From: Roseibium sp. MMSF_3412
Lineage (GTDB): Bacteria; Pseudomonadota; Alphaproteobacteria; Rhizobiales; Stappiaceae
Assembly: GCF_030733265.1 (NCBI RefSeq)
Contig: NZ_JASHJI010000007.1
Coordinates: 186,001 to 250,000 of the forward strand
Direction: 5' to 3'
DNA length: 64,000 bases
Shown here piece by piece: positions 34,099 through 43,247 of this stretch. The notes beneath the pieces were generated by a model. The model was given only the letters and a program-made list of their open reading frames with translations. It was not told the DNA's origin and ran no database searches. The position numbers were made by a program, and so were the translations under genes. Within the stretch, counting starts at the first letter, position 1, and every line of letters starts with the position of its first letter.

Positions 34099-34532
34099 CA
34101 GCGACGACGATTACCAAGACAATTTTCCTCAATGCGCCCCGCACGCACGTCTGGGCGTTTCTCACCGAGAAGGACAAGCTGGCGCGCTGGTTCCATCCTG
34201 CGGTTGAGGATCTCAAGGAGGGCGCCGACTACACGCTCCTCGACCAGCATGGCGACATGGAAAGGATCTGCTGGGGCAAGGTCCTGGAAATGAAACCGCA
34301 TGAGCGTCTCGTCTACACCTTCACTGTGAAACCGCTGAACGGAGCCATGACCACAGTGCGCTGGTTGCTGGAGGATGCGGTCGGCGGAACACGCCTGACC
34401 CTCGTTCATGAAGGGATTGAGCAGGCGGCAGGCGAAGCGGCCTTCATGATGCTGAGCGCACTCGATGCGGGTTGGGACGAACACTTCGGGCGGTTCCGTG
34501 TGCAGGTCCGCGAGGCTGTGCCTGCGGAGTAA
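34095..34532 (+). CDS. SRPBCC/AHSA1 domain protein
   Basis: 145 residues, a START-like helix-grip fold: FLNAPRTHVWAFLTEKDKLARWF begins the domain and GWDEHFGRF ends it. AHSA1-type bacterial proteins have a hydrophobic cavity and unknown ligands; they very often follow an ArsR regulator gene, as here. Cytoplasmic. Confidence 0.9.
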   Translation: MTATTITKTIFLNAPRTHVWAFLTEKDKLARWFHPAVEDLKEGADYTLLDQHGDMERICWGKVLEMKPHERLVYTFTVKPLNGAMTTVRWLLEDAVGGTRLTLVHEGIEQAAGEAAFMMLSALDAGWDEHFGRFRVQVREAVPAE

Positions 34533-34632
34533 CCCGCTTCAAATTCAGCGGCCGGCGGGAAATTGCCGGTCGCTCGGTTGATCCAGACGCGCGTCCGGAC
34601 GTACTTGGAACAGTCGAAAAAGCAGAGGCACC

Positions 34633-36069
34633 ATGACCACACTCGTTTGGTTCCGGCAGGACCTGAGAACAGCCGACAATCCAGCTCTGTTTGAGGCTGC
34701 GAAGAACGGTCCGATTGTTCCCGTGTTTGTGCTCGAGGACCCGGCACAAACCGGCGAAACCCATCCGCTTGGGGGTGCCAGCAGGTGGTGGCTTCATCAC
34801 AGTCTTGAAAACCTGGCAGAAAAACTGCCGGGTCTCGTCATATGCCGGGGCGATGCGCGGCACGTGCTTCCGCAGATTGCACGGGAAACCGGCGTTCGTT
34901 CCGTCTATTGGAACCGGTGCTATGAGCCGCACGCGATCGAGCGGGACACCGAAATCAAGGCCCTTTTGAAAGACGAGGGCTTCGAGGTCCAGAGTTTCAA
35001 GGCGGCGCTTTTGTTCGAGCCTTGGGAACTCACAAACAAGACCGGCGGTTCCTTCAAGGTTTATTCGCCGTTCTGGAAAACCGCACAACAGCAGAACGTC
35101 GATCCGCCGCTGCCTGCACCGCGGAACATTGAAGTCCTGGAGAGCACGCATGGCGAAGTTCTGGAGAGCCTGGGGTTGCTGCCGTCAAAGCCGAATTGGG
35201 CAGGTGGTTGGGACGGTCTTTGGAAGCCTGGTGAAGAGGGTGCGTCGGCGCGGCTGAAGGCGTTTCTGGCGTCCGGGCTGGAGGGTTACGGGGAGCTGCG
35301 GAACCGGCCGGACCTGCCGAATGTCTCCCGGCTTTCGCCTCACCTGCATTTTGGAGATATCTCGCCGCGGCAGATCTGGCACGAAACCTGGCAGTTGATC
35401 GATAACGACGATGGGTATCGAAAAGACGGTCTCAAGTTCCTGTCGGAGATCGCCTGGCGCGAGTTTTCCTATCATCTGCTTTATCATTTCCCGGAGCTGC
35501 CGCAAGCGAACTGGCGTCCCGCATTCGATGCCTACCCGTGGCGCGACGCACCCGCGGATCTGACACGCTGGCAAAAGGGCGAAACCGGGTATCCGATCGT
35601 CGATGCCGGCATGCGCGAGCTTTGGCAGACAGGTTACATGCACAATCGCGTCCGCATGATTGTCGCGAGTTTCCTGGTCAAGCATCTCCGATTGCACTGG
35701 CAGCACGGCGAAGCGTGGTTCCGCGACACGCTGCTCGACGCGGACCTGGCCAACAATTCCGCCAGCTGGCAGTGGGTGACCGGATCAGGCGCGGACGCAG
35801 CACCATACTTTCGGATCTTCAATCCGATTACACAGGGCAAGAAATTTGATCCGGACGGTGCCTATGTGAAGACCTGGGTGCCGGAATTGAAAGGATTGGG
35901 CACGGACTGGCTGTTCGAGCCGTTCAATGCACCGGCTTCAGACCTTGAAAGGGCAGGGATCGTGCTTGGCCGGGATTACCCGGCACCGATTGTCGATCAT
36001 GCAACGGCGCGACAGGCGGCGCTGGACGGTTACGAAGCTGTCAAACGGGTCGGACAAAACGCCGCTTGA
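34633..36069 (+). CDS. phrB: Deoxyribodipyrimidine photolyase
   Basis: 478 residues, length of a class I CPD photolyase. The N-terminal alpha/beta antenna domain begins TTLVWFRQDLRTADNPAL; the C-terminal FAD domain contains LSPHLHFGDISPRQIW, EIAWREFSYHLLYHFP, the WQKGETGYPIVDAGMRELW stretch and NNSASWQWVTGSGADAAPYFRIFNP, in which the Trp triad and the Asn at the N5 of FAD lie. It repairs UV-induced cyclobutane dimers with near-UV/blue light. A cryptochrome role cannot be excluded. Followed closely by a DUF971 gene. Confidence 0.95.
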   Translation: MTTLVWFRQDLRTADNPALFEAAKNGPIVPVFVLEDPAQTGETHPLGGASRWWLHHSLENLAEKLPGLVICRGDARHVLPQIARETGVRSVYWNRCYEPHAIERDTEIKALLKDEGFEVQSFKAALLFEPWELTNKTGGSFKVYSPFWKTAQQQNVDPPLPAPRNIEVLESTHGEVLESLGLLPSKPNWAGGWDGLWKPGEEGASARLKAFLASGLEGYGELRNRPDLPNVSRLSPHLHFGDISPRQIWHETWQLIDNDDGYRKDGLKFLSEIAWREFSYHLLYHFPELPQANWRPAFDAYPWRDAPADLTRWQKGETGYPIVDAGMRELWQTGYMHNRVRMIVASFLVKHLRLHWQHGEAWFRDTLLDADLANNSASWQWVTGSGADAAPYFRIFNPITQGKKFDPDGAYVKTWVPELKGLGTDWLFEPFNAPASDLERAGIVLGRDYPAPIVDHATARQAALDGYEAVKRVGQNAA

Positions 36070-36134
36070 CGCCTTGACTGTGCGCAGTATCGTCCCGACA
36101 CAGCAGAAACCACCAACGTTCCGGAAGATAACCA

Positions 36135-36503
36135 ATGGCGGACGCCTCCACTCCCTGGCCGACAGAACTGCGGGTCGCAAGCGACAGGAAATCACTGTCG
36201 GTTGCCTTCGACAACGGTGCGAAACATGACCTTTCGGCCGAATATCTGAGGGTGTGTTCCCCGTCGGCAGAGGTCAAGGGACATGCGCCGTCTCAAAAGC
36301 AAACGGTTCCGGGTAAGCGCAATGTCGAGATCATCAAGGTTGAGCCTGTCGGCAATTACGCCGTTCGCATTCATTTCGACGACATGCACAGCTCCGGTAT
36401 CTATTCCTGGCGCTATCTTCTGGACCTTGGAGAACGGCCGGCGAACCATTGGGATGTCTATCTTCAGGAACTGGCTCAAAAGGGGCTCAGCAGGGATATG
36501 TGA
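36135..36503 (+). CDS. DUF971 protein (gamma-butyrobetaine hydroxylase-like N-terminal domain)
   Basis: 122 residues. Opens with WPTELRVASDRKSLSVAFDNG and ends with the SGIYSWRYLLDLG core, both typical of DUF971. Related proteins are the N-terminal zinc-binding domains of gamma-butyrobetaine hydroxylase; free-standing ones often sit beside mrp, but here the neighbour is the photolyase (66-bp gap). Function is not known. Confidence 0.88.
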   Translation: MADASTPWPTELRVASDRKSLSVAFDNGAKHDLSAEYLRVCSPSAEVKGHAPSQKQTVPGKRNVEIIKVEPVGNYAVRIHFDDMHSSGIYSWRYLLDLGERPANHWDVYLQELAQKGLSRDM

Positions 36504-36673
36504 TTTCAATTCCCCGAGACCGGCTGCAAGAATCGGCTAAGATAATGATAGGCTGAACCCACGCCTTCCCCCTCCGACCGGAGAAGCAGCCGACCTGCAG
36601 GGCAACACCATTGGCTTGATATGCGCGCGCATGAGGAGGGATTGCAATCTTGCGCAAGACCGGGATTTTGCCA

Positions 36674-37384
36674 ATGAAGTTATCTGCACCAGTCTATCGT
36701 CTCAGGCGCATGGCCAGGAACCTGGCAAGGCGCGAAGACATCTCCCTTTCCAGGGCGCTCGACCGCGTTGCGAATGCGGAAGGGTTCGGCAGCTGGAACC
36801 TGCTCGCTTCCTTTCACCGGGAGACAGCGCCATCTGCACGTCTGCTCGATCTGCTTCAACCGGGCGAACTTTTGCTGCTGGCAGCGCGGCCCGGGCACGG
36901 AAAAACGCGCCTCGGCCTTGAGCTTTTGGACCGTGCATCGCACCAGGGTCTGAGGAGCGTGTTTTTCTCCTCCGAATTCTCTGAAGGCGACCTCGCCGAC
37001 GTTTTTCCGGCGGTCCGCAAAACTGGGCCGGACCGGCACAGCATCGAAACTGTTCTAACGGATGAATTGAGTGCGAGCACGGTCACGGCGTCTCTTGCCG
37101 GAGATCGTGACGGTCCGATTGCCGTCGTCGATTATCTTCAGGTGCTCGACCAGCGTCGCGCAACGCCTGAACTGTCGGATCAGATCCACGCCCTGAAAGC
37201 CCTTGCGGTCAATACCCGCGCACGCCTTGTGATCCTTTCGCAGGTTCACCGGTCCTACGATCCGCGCCAGAAGACCCTTCCGGATTGGACCGATATCAGG
37301 CTGCCCAATCCTGTTGACCTGTCGCAGTTCGACAAGGGCTGTTTCCTGAACAACGGCAAACTGGCGGTGCATCCGGGCCCTTGA
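36674..37384 (+). CDS. Stand-alone DnaB-like RecA-fold ATPase
   Basis: 236 residues. Residues 1-45 form a basic helical segment (KLSAPVYRLRRMARNLARRE); then Walker A ARPGHGKTRLGLELL at about 71-85 (slightly off, G-H-G-K-T), Walker B IAVVDYLQVLDQ near 155 and SQVHRSY near 194. It is the C-terminal helicase-like ATPase part of replicative DnaB without the N-terminal primase-binding domain, a form known in rhizobia-type genomes. The role is unknown. The ATG at 36674 is used; a TTG 24 bp earlier has the better ribosome site (GAGGAGGG). Confidence 0.78.
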   Translation: MKLSAPVYRLRRMARNLARREDISLSRALDRVANAEGFGSWNLLASFHRETAPSARLLDLLQPGELLLLAARPGHGKTRLGLELLDRASHQGLRSVFFSSEFSEGDLADVFPAVRKTGPDRHSIETVLTDELSASTVTASLAGDRDGPIAVVDYLQVLDQRRATPELSDQIHALKALAVNTRARLVILSQVHRSYDPRQKTLPDWTDIRLPNPVDLSQFDKGCFLNNGKLAVHPGP

Positions 37385-37421
37385 CGGTCTGGTCATGAAG
37401 GACAGGCAATAACGCAAAAAG

Positions 37422-37451
37422 AAAAGGCCGGATCAAGCGATCCGGCCTTTT
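37422..37451. terminator. Bidirectional terminator
   Basis: AAAAGGCCGGATC at 37422-37434 and GATCCGGCCTTTT at 37439-37451 form a perfect 13-bp stem with AAGC loop, carrying A-rich and T-rich ends in both directions, between the convergent DnaB-like and L,D-transpeptidase genes. Confidence 0.9.
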
Positions 37452-37474
37452 CTCGATTTATCTGGGTGCGCTGC

Positions 37475-38068
37475 TTAGCGCTTGACCACGATCTTGGAGC
37501 CAACGCTGACGCTCTTGTAGAGGTGAATCACGTCTTCGTTCGCCATGCGGATGCAGCCTGAAGAAACTGCGGAACCGATTGTCCACGGCTCTGTCGTCCC
37601 ATGAATGCGGTACAGGGTTGAACCGATGTAAAGCGCACGTGCGCCCATCGGGTTGTTCGGGCCGCCCGGCATATAGGTCGGAAGGATACGGCCTTTCTTG
37701 CGCTCACGGGCACGCATTTGTGCCGGCGGTGTCCAGCTCGGCCATTCCGCCTTGCGGGTCACGCGGTGCGTGCCTGCCCACTGGAAGCCCTGTTTGCCGA
37801 CGCCAACGCCATATTTCATCGCCTTGCCGTTGGGCAGGACGTGATAAAGACGGCGCTCGGACGTATCGATAACGATCGTGCCGGGTGAATAAGGCCCGTC
37901 AAAGTTGACCTTCTTGCGCCGGACCGGCGACTTTCCACCTGGGTGGTATTTGGGAGTGACCCAGGTGTTTGTGCTGTGGTCGAAGTAGCCGGCGCGGGCC
38001 GACACTTCAGCTGGCAGCAGGAACGAGCCTGCCAGTATTGCAATCACTGCGTAAAAATATGTCTTCAT
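37475..38068 (-). CDS. L,D-transpeptidase (YkuD domain), exported
   Basis: 197 residues. A signal peptide is present at about 1-24. The YkuD catalytic motif is complete: HGTTEPWTIG with His156, and SSGCIRM with nucleophile Cys172. The domain starts near IVIDTSERRLYHVL. It makes 3-3 cross-links in peptidoglycan or attaches proteins to it, in the periplasm. Distinct from the divergent transpeptidase-like gene at 210-1190. Convergent with the DnaB-like gene at a strong terminator. Confidence 0.95.
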   Translation of the reverse strand: MKTYFYAVIAILAGSFLLPAEVSARAGYFDHSTNTWVTPKYHPGGKSPVRRKKVNFDGPYSPGTIVIDTSERRLYHVLPNGKAMKYGVGVGKQGFQWAGTHRVTRKAEWPSWTPPAQMRARERKKGRILPTYMPGGPNNPMGARALYIGSTLYRIHGTTEPWTIGSAVSSGCIRMANEDVIHLYKSVSVGSKIVVKR

Positions 38069-38418
38069 CTTTATCCCCCTTCAGCGCTTTCCCACATCAG
38101 AGCGCGCATCGCATCGAAGGTTACGTTAGGAAAATCTCCTTGCCGCACTATTAACAATCATGGCCTAATTTTGATTGGAAGGGAATCTCACGATGATGTG
38201 AGGAGGCCGCAGGTCGATCAAATGTGCCGAATTTGCAACGAGAAATTCTCCATAAGGTAGAGAATTGGAAATAAAACTAGTTAAAATTGCATGATCTTTT
38301 TCAAATCGGCAGAGATCCGTCCCGATTATTGACTTGAGGGAAATGGAGTGGCGTGCTTTTGGAAGCTGCGCCGTTCTGTGCGGACGAGATCCCTCAAATG
38401 CGATTCCGTTCGCTCGGA
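38069..38418. other. Intergenic region upstream of the L,D-transpeptidase gene
   Basis: 350 bp between the L,D-transpeptidase start and the stop of the DUF1963 gene, both on the minus strand. It must carry the transpeptidase promoter and the DUF1963 gene end. AT-rich in 38150-38310. No repeat or RNA gene was recognised. Confidence 0.35.
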
Positions 38419-40110
38419 TCAGTGAGCGCAATGCGCCGCCGATACCTTGTCGAATTCCTGCTCGCCGAGATCGCCCTCATTGATCATGAAGTCGAATTCA
38501 CCGCCATCGCCGATAGTCATCTCTGCACCCCAGTCGCTGAACAACTGCAGCAGAAGCTGCTCCGGACTGTCATGGGCTACCTTGAACTGAACCGAGGAAA
38601 GGTGCCCGAACATCTGATGGTAGCAGTTTCCGGAACGGGCGCCGGGAAACTCCGGGCACTGAACGCCGTCCGCATCCTTCAGGAACACGGGATGTCTGTC
38701 CGCAGCCGCAACATAGACGAGCTCCGGAATGTGTTTTGCAAGGTCCGGATCGGAACCGGATTCCGTGACTAGCCGGTGCATCGCCCGTTCGATATCCGAT
38801 TTCAGGTAGTTGCTGTAGCGCTTGTCCGCCGCCTGGGCCAGAAAGTCGTTCAGGTCTTCGATGAAGGCGTCGATTGCGCGCTGTTCGATGGGTGTTTCCT
38901 GTGACCGGTCGGCCTGGAGCTGCCAATCTTCGAAACAGGCTTCGAAGCCGGTCTCTTCCAGCTTGGCCGCATGCCGGTTGCGCAGGATTCGGCAGATCAG
39001 GCCGATGCCTCTCGGCGCGAACGGAAACCCGGTTTCATCCTGTGGCCTGACGACGAGCGGCTTGCCTTCGGCCTTGTCGTCTTCGGTCCAGGGCGCGAAC
39101 AGGTGGAACTCCCGGTTGCGGGCATTCTCCGCGCTCATCGTTCCAAACGCCGTCAGCAGCTGATCGGTGAGGTGACGCGTATGTGCGTCCGCATAACCCT
39201 CGGGCGCTTCGAAGGGGAGACCTTCAGCAACCGGCATTGTCTCGACCTTCGCGAATTTCAGCGGCCATTCGGGGAAGATACGGGATTTCTCGTCGCCCGG
39301 CAGACCGAAAAGGAGGTCAAAGTGGTAGTTGCCGTCCCTGAGTGACGGCAGGTTTTTTGGAAAAGCGGTCGGTGCCCCGGCATAATCCGCATCATAGAGA
39401 ACCCGTATGTCGTTCGCGCTGGCAACATCGGGTTCGGACCAGGCAAGGCTCCCGTCGAACCGGCCGAAGAAAAACAGCATACCGGTCTTCGGAATATCGT
39501 CCGGACGCCATGGCAGGTCAGCCAGGTCGATCTGCGCCAGGAAATGCAACGGGAGGTCAGCCTTTATCTGATCGCCATGTCCCGGGGCCTTGGGCCAGGG
39601 AATGCTGTTTGGCAGATCGGGCAGGCCGCCGATCTTGCTGCGCCCGTGTTTTTCGCGATGTGGCGGGTAGGGCCGGAACGCATAAACAGCCGGCCGCGCA
39701 AACTGGCTGCGCAGGCTTTCGAACGTATCGTCAGTGCCGGGATCGAGCTTCGGTTCTTTCACGTGCTCGCGTTTGAGTTCCAGAACGTCCTTGCGTTCAG
39801 GCACCGGTTCAGCATCGTCGTCCGCCTGCTCTGCCTCTTCAGAGAGCTTTCTGGTTTCTTTTACGAGGACCTGCTGAAACCGGCCTTCGTTGATGTCCTG
39901 TGGCTCTGCGTTCTGCTTCCGGTTGGATTTCAGCGGCAGGAGCGACCAGAGCGTACCGAACACCGGTTTGAAAAGCGGCAGCAGCACCATGCCCGCGACG
40001 CTTCCAAGGATCGCAACCAGAAACAGAAAATAGACCTTGGGGAAGCCGAGCTTCTTGCTGCCATACGCAAAAATGACAAGAACCAGAAGGTAAAGTGCGA
40101 ATTTGACCAT
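38419..40110 (-). CDS. DUF1963 (YwqG-like) protein with membrane anchor
   Basis: 563 residues. Two N-terminal hydrophobic helices (about 3-16 and 26-50, with a short basic loop) anchor it in the membrane; a charged acidic/basic linker (about 60-140) leads to a DUF1963 domain (GGLPDLPNSIPWPKA, then PLHFLAQIDLADLP, GMLFFFGRFDG, and GNCYHQMFGHLSSVQF). DUF1963 proteins are common, binding-type beta-proteins with no assigned activity. Membrane-anchored long forms like this one are less usual. Monocistronic. Confidence 0.85.
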   Translation of the reverse strand: MVKFALYLLVLVIFAYGSKKLGFPKVYFLFLVAILGSVAGMVLLPLFKPVFGTLWSLLPLKSNRKQNAEPQDINEGRFQQVLVKETRKLSEEAEQADDDAEPVPERKDVLELKREHVKEPKLDPGTDDTFESLRSQFARPAVYAFRPYPPHREKHGRSKIGGLPDLPNSIPWPKAPGHGDQIKADLPLHFLAQIDLADLPWRPDDIPKTGMLFFFGRFDGSLAWSEPDVASANDIRVLYDADYAGAPTAFPKNLPSLRDGNYHFDLLFGLPGDEKSRIFPEWPLKFAKVETMPVAEGLPFEAPEGYADAHTRHLTDQLLTAFGTMSAENARNREFHLFAPWTEDDKAEGKPLVVRPQDETGFPFAPRGIGLICRILRNRHAAKLEETGFEACFEDWQLQADRSQETPIEQRAIDAFIEDLNDFLAQAADKRYSNYLKSDIERAMHRLVTESGSDPDLAKHIPELVYVAAADRHPVFLKDADGVQCPEFPGARSGNCYHQMFGHLSSVQFKVAHDSPEQLLLQLFSDWGAEMTIGDGGEFDFMINEGDLGEQEFDKVSAAHCAH

Positions 40111-40208
40111 GCAGACATCTATGATGTTGAGTTTTCACTCACATTTGTACCGTCATGGGATAAAGATCAGGTAAAATTTTTTGAACAAATACCAACAGAA
40201 CCTGTCGG

Positions 40209-40234
40209 AAAAAGGCAGCCGTGGCTGCCTTTTT
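40209..40234. terminator. Rho-independent terminator after fumarase gene
   Basis: AAAAAGGCAGCC at 40209-40220 and GGCTGCCTTTTT at 40223-40234 give a perfect 12-bp stem with a very short loop and T/A-rich ends; it stops transcription leaving the fumarase gene, and may work from either side. Confidence 0.85.
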
Positions 40235-40252
40235 CTTCAGTCGCGGTTTCTT

Positions 40253-41890
40253 TTAGCTCAGATTCAGTTCCTTGAAGAAGTCATTGCCCTTGTCATCTAT
40301 GACGATAAAGGCCGGAAAGTCCTCGACTTCAATTTTCCAGATGGCTTCCATGCCGAGTTCTTCGAATTCAACAACCTCGACCTTCTTGATGCAATCCTGG
40401 GCAAGGCGTGCGGCCGGTCCGCCGATCGAACCGAGATAAAAACCGCCATGGGCCTGACAGGCTCTGCGAACCTGCGCCGAGCGGTTGCCTTTTGCCAGCA
40501 TGACCATGGAACCGCCGGCCGCTTCGAACTGGTCGACATAAGCATCCATTCGGCCCGCGGTGGTCGGCCCGAACGATCCGGAAGGCATGCCGTCGGGCGT
40601 TTTGGCAGGACCTGCATAGTAGATCGGGTGGTTCTTGAAATAGTCCGGCAGGGGTTCACCGCTCTCCAGACGGTCGCGCAATTTCGAATGGGCGAGGTCG
40701 CGCGCGACGATCAGCGGACCGGTAAGGGAAAGCCGCGTCTTGATCGGATGCCTGCTGAGTTCAGCCAGAATTTCCGGCATCGGCCTGGTCAGGTCGATCT
40801 TCACGACGTTGTCGGACAGTGCATCATCGGTCACTTCCGGCAGGTACTTCTCCGGCTGCATTTCCAGTTGCTCCAGGAAAATGCCGTCCTTCGTGATCTT
40901 GCCGACGGCCTGGCGGTCGGCCGAGCAGGAGACCGCGAGCCCGATGGGCAGTGAGGCTCCGTGACGGGGCAGGCGGATGACCCGGACGTCGTGGCAGAAA
41001 TACTTGCCGCCGAACTGGGCGCCGACGCCGGTTGCCTGCGTGAGTTTGTGGATTTCCTCCTCCATGGCAAGGTCGCGAAACGCGTGACCGCTTTCAGAAC
41101 CGCCCTTCGGCAACCCGTCCAGATACCTGGCTGAGGCAAGTTTGGCCGTCTTCAGGTTCATCTCAGCAGATGTTCCGCCAATCACGATTGCCAGGTGATA
41201 GGGCGGACACGCGGCGGTGCCGAGCGTCAGGATCTTTTCCTTCAGAAAGTCGATCATGCGGTCATGAGTCAGCAGCGAGGGCGTGCCCTGAAAGAGGAAC
41301 GTCTTGTTTGCCGAACCGCCGCCCTTGGCCATGAACAGGAATTTGTACGCGTCTTCACCCTCGGCATAGATTTCGATCTGTGCCGGCATGTTGCTCTTGG
41401 TGTTTTTCTCCTCGAACATGGAGATGGGAGCGAGCTGGGAATACCGCAGGTTCTTTTTGAAATAGGCGTCCCTGGCGCCTTCTCCGAGCGCGGCCTCATC
41501 GCCGCCTTTGGTCCAGACCTTGCGCCCCTTCTTGCCCATGACGATGGCTGTTCCGGTATCCTGGCACATGGGCAGCACGCCATGGGAGGCGATGTTGGCG
41601 TTTTTCAGAAGATCGAAGGCAACGAATTTGTCGTTTTCGGTTGCTTCCGGATCGTCGAGAATTTTCTTCAACTGTTCCAGATGCCCGGGGCGCAGATAAT
41701 GATTGATGTCCTTGAAGGCTTCCTCCGCCAGGAGGCGCAGACCTTCCGGCTCAACCATCAGCATTTCCTCGCCGTTGAATTCCGCCGTGCTGACGAAGTC
41801 GGATGTCAGCTTCCGGTACGGGGTCTGATCCGCGTCCTGCGGAAAGAGGGCGCTGTGATGATACTCGGGCGGGTTTACGGGAGCGTTCAT
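40253..41890 (-). CDS. fumA: Fumarate hydratase class I (Fe-S)
   Basis: 545 residues, close to the Escherichia coli FumA length (548). The three cluster-ligand cysteines are Cys109 ([10 protein letters not shown]), Cys228 (TAACPPYHL) and Cys322 ([10 protein letters not shown]), with spacings 119 and 94 equal to those of FumA (105, 224, 318). The C-terminal fumarase swivel domain has [15 protein letters not shown]. It interconverts fumarate and malate in the TCA cycle with an oxygen-sensitive [4Fe-4S] cluster. Monocistronic with a strong terminator. Confidence 0.96.
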   Translation of the reverse strand: MNAPVNPPEYHHSALFPQDADQTPYRKLTSDFVSTAEFNGEEMLMVEPEGLRLLAEEAFKDINHYLRPGHLEQLKKILDDPEATENDKFVAFDLLKNANIASHGVLPMCQDTGTAIVMGKKGRKVWTKGGDEAALGEGARDAYFKKNLRYSQLAPISMFEEKNTKSNMPAQIEIYAEGEDAYKFLFMAKGGGSANKTFLFQGTPSLLTHDRMIDFLKEKILTLGTAACPPYHLAIVIGGTSAEMNLKTAKLASARYLDGLPKGGSESGHAFRDLAMEEEIHKLTQATGVGAQFGGKYFCHDVRVIRLPRHGASLPIGLAVSCSADRQAVGKITKDGIFLEQLEMQPEKYLPEVTDDALSDNVVKIDLTRPMPEILAELSRHPIKTRLSLTGPLIVARDLAHSKLRDRLESGEPLPDYFKNHPIYYAGPAKTPDGMPSGSFGPTTAGRMDAYVDQFEAAGGSMVMLAKGNRSAQVRRACQAHGGFYLGSIGGPAARLAQDCIKKVEVVEFEELGMEAIWKIEVEDFPAFIVIDDKGNDFFKELNLS

Positions 41891-41970
41891 GGGACGTTTT
41901 TCCTGATCTGGCTACGCTCGGCGTAACCCGGCGGAGCTGGAAACATATGTGCCGTTCTCATACGGCAAAA

Positions 41971-41998
41971 AGGCCGCGAACGCCAAGTCCCGCGGCCT
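41971..41998 (-). terminator. Terminator after the yceI-cyt b561-yceI operon
   Basis: AGGCCGCG at 41971-41978 and CGCGGCCT at 41991-41998 with a 12-nt loop; on the transcribed (minus) strand a TTTTTGCC tract follows. It ends the operon whose last gene is the YceI gene at 42028-42585. Confidence 0.75.
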
Positions 41999-42027
41999 GC
42001 ACAATTGGTTGCACGCGAATGCGTGTG

Positions 42028-42585
42028 TCAGCGTGTTGCTGTCAGATCGAGCATCACGGTAACAATATCGCCGACCGTGTCCGTGCCGACGCCGGCACCG
42101 AGCTGGTAGTCGAGGCGATTGAGTTTTGCGGTCCCGGTGGCCTTGGCGGTGTCGCCGTCGATGTCCAGCGTGAAGTCGAGGGTGACAGGATGGGACGCGC
42201 CCTTGATTGTGAGTGTGCCCTCGGCCCGGTAACTGTTGCCTTCTACGAGCGAAGCGCCCTCCGCCTTAAACTCGGCAACGGGAAAACCGGCGGCGTCGAA
42301 CCAGTCCGCGGCGGGCAGCGTTGTGTCGAACTGCGGATTGCCCGTTGAAGCGCTGGCCGGATTGATCGTTGCCAGGATCACGGCATTTTCCGGAGCTGAA
42401 ACATCGAATTCGATGCTGGCATCCCAGGCGGTGAACGTACCCTTCAGCGGCGAACTCCCCTGTGGAACTTCGAAGCCGAGCGTGCTGTTGGCCGCATCCA
42501 CCGTCCAACTCTCCGCCTGGGCAGCGGATAAGGTCCCGATCATCGAAAGAAAGAAGATTGGAAGTGCAAATTTTTTCAATATCAT
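42028..42585 (-). CDS. YceI-family periplasmic lipid-binding protein
   Basis: 185 residues. Signal peptide 1-24 (ends SAAQAES). The mature domain is a lipocalin-like YceI barrel (SWTVDAANSTLGFEVPQG near the start, GTLTIKGASHPVTLDFTL in the middle). YceI proteins bind isoprenoid or long-chain ligands. It starts 24 bp after the stop of a cytochrome b561 gene, with a second YceI gene before that; cytochrome b561 and YceI pairs are known but a doubled YceI is less common. Confidence 0.93.
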   Translation of the reverse strand: MILKKFALPIFFLSMIGTLSAAQAESWTVDAANSTLGFEVPQGSSPLKGTFTAWDASIEFDVSAPENAVILATINPASASTGNPQFDTTLPAADWFDAAGFPVAEFKAEGASLVEGNSYRAEGTLTIKGASHPVTLDFTLDIDGDTAKATGTAKLNRLDYQLGAGVGTDTVGDIVTVMLDLTATR

Positions 42586-42609
42586 GCTACGAAGTCCTGA
42601 GGTGAGAGT

Positions 42610-43194
42610 TTAAGACTTGGTCTTGGCCGGCCCCGTCGACACCATGCGCTTGAGCGTGTCGTCCCGGGCGATGAAGTGGTGTTTGAGCGCAGCGGCGACA
42701 TGAACCACGATCAACGCGATCAGTAGAAATGCGCCATACTCGTGCAGGAACTTGAAGAAGCCTTCTGCCTGTTCCTTTGTGCCAAGGGCCTCGGGTACCG
42801 GAAGATGCGGAACGGGCAGGACATTGAACAGGACCGTCGGAATGCCCCAGGGCGATGCCGAAACCATGAACCAACCTGTGATCGGCATCGCGAAAATGAG
42901 TGCATAAAGGCCGGCATGACCGAGATGCGCTGCCGTTTTTTCAAGCGGATGCATTCCGGCAGGTAGCTTCGGCGTCGGATTCACAAGCCGCCAGAGCAAT
43001 CTGAGGATGGCGAGCGCCAGCACCACGAAACCGACTGACTTGTGCAACTGATAGAGCTGAAACGTCTCGGGATCAGTCGGCGGAAGTGACGTCATGTAGA
43101 GCCCGAATGCAAGCATTCCGGCGATCAGCAGGGCCATCGTCCAGTGAAACGCGATCGCAACGCGTCCGTAGCCGGTCGAAGTATTGCGCAGCAT
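42610..43194 (-). CDS. Cytochrome b561
   Basis: 194 residues with four helices. Haem-ligand histidines are in the first helix (AIAFHWTMALL), the second (LYQLHKSVGFVVLALAILRLLWR) and the last (FLHEYGAFLLIALIVVHVAAALKHHF). It carries electrons across the inner membrane and may work with the YceI proteins encoded on both sides. Middle gene of a yceI-cyt b561-yceI operon. Confidence 0.94.
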   Translation of the reverse strand: MLRNTSTGYGRVAIAFHWTMALLIAGMLAFGLYMTSLPPTDPETFQLYQLHKSVGFVVLALAILRLLWRLVNPTPKLPAGMHPLEKTAAHLGHAGLYALIFAMPITGWFMVSASPWGIPTVLFNVLPVPHLPVPEALGTKEQAEGFFKFLHEYGAFLLIALIVVHVAAALKHHFIARDDTLKRMVSTGPAKTKS

Positions 43195-43247
43195 GGCAGG
43201 CTCCCTGGGTTGGGAGACCGGATAAACCGGCCTCCGTTTCTGTCAAA

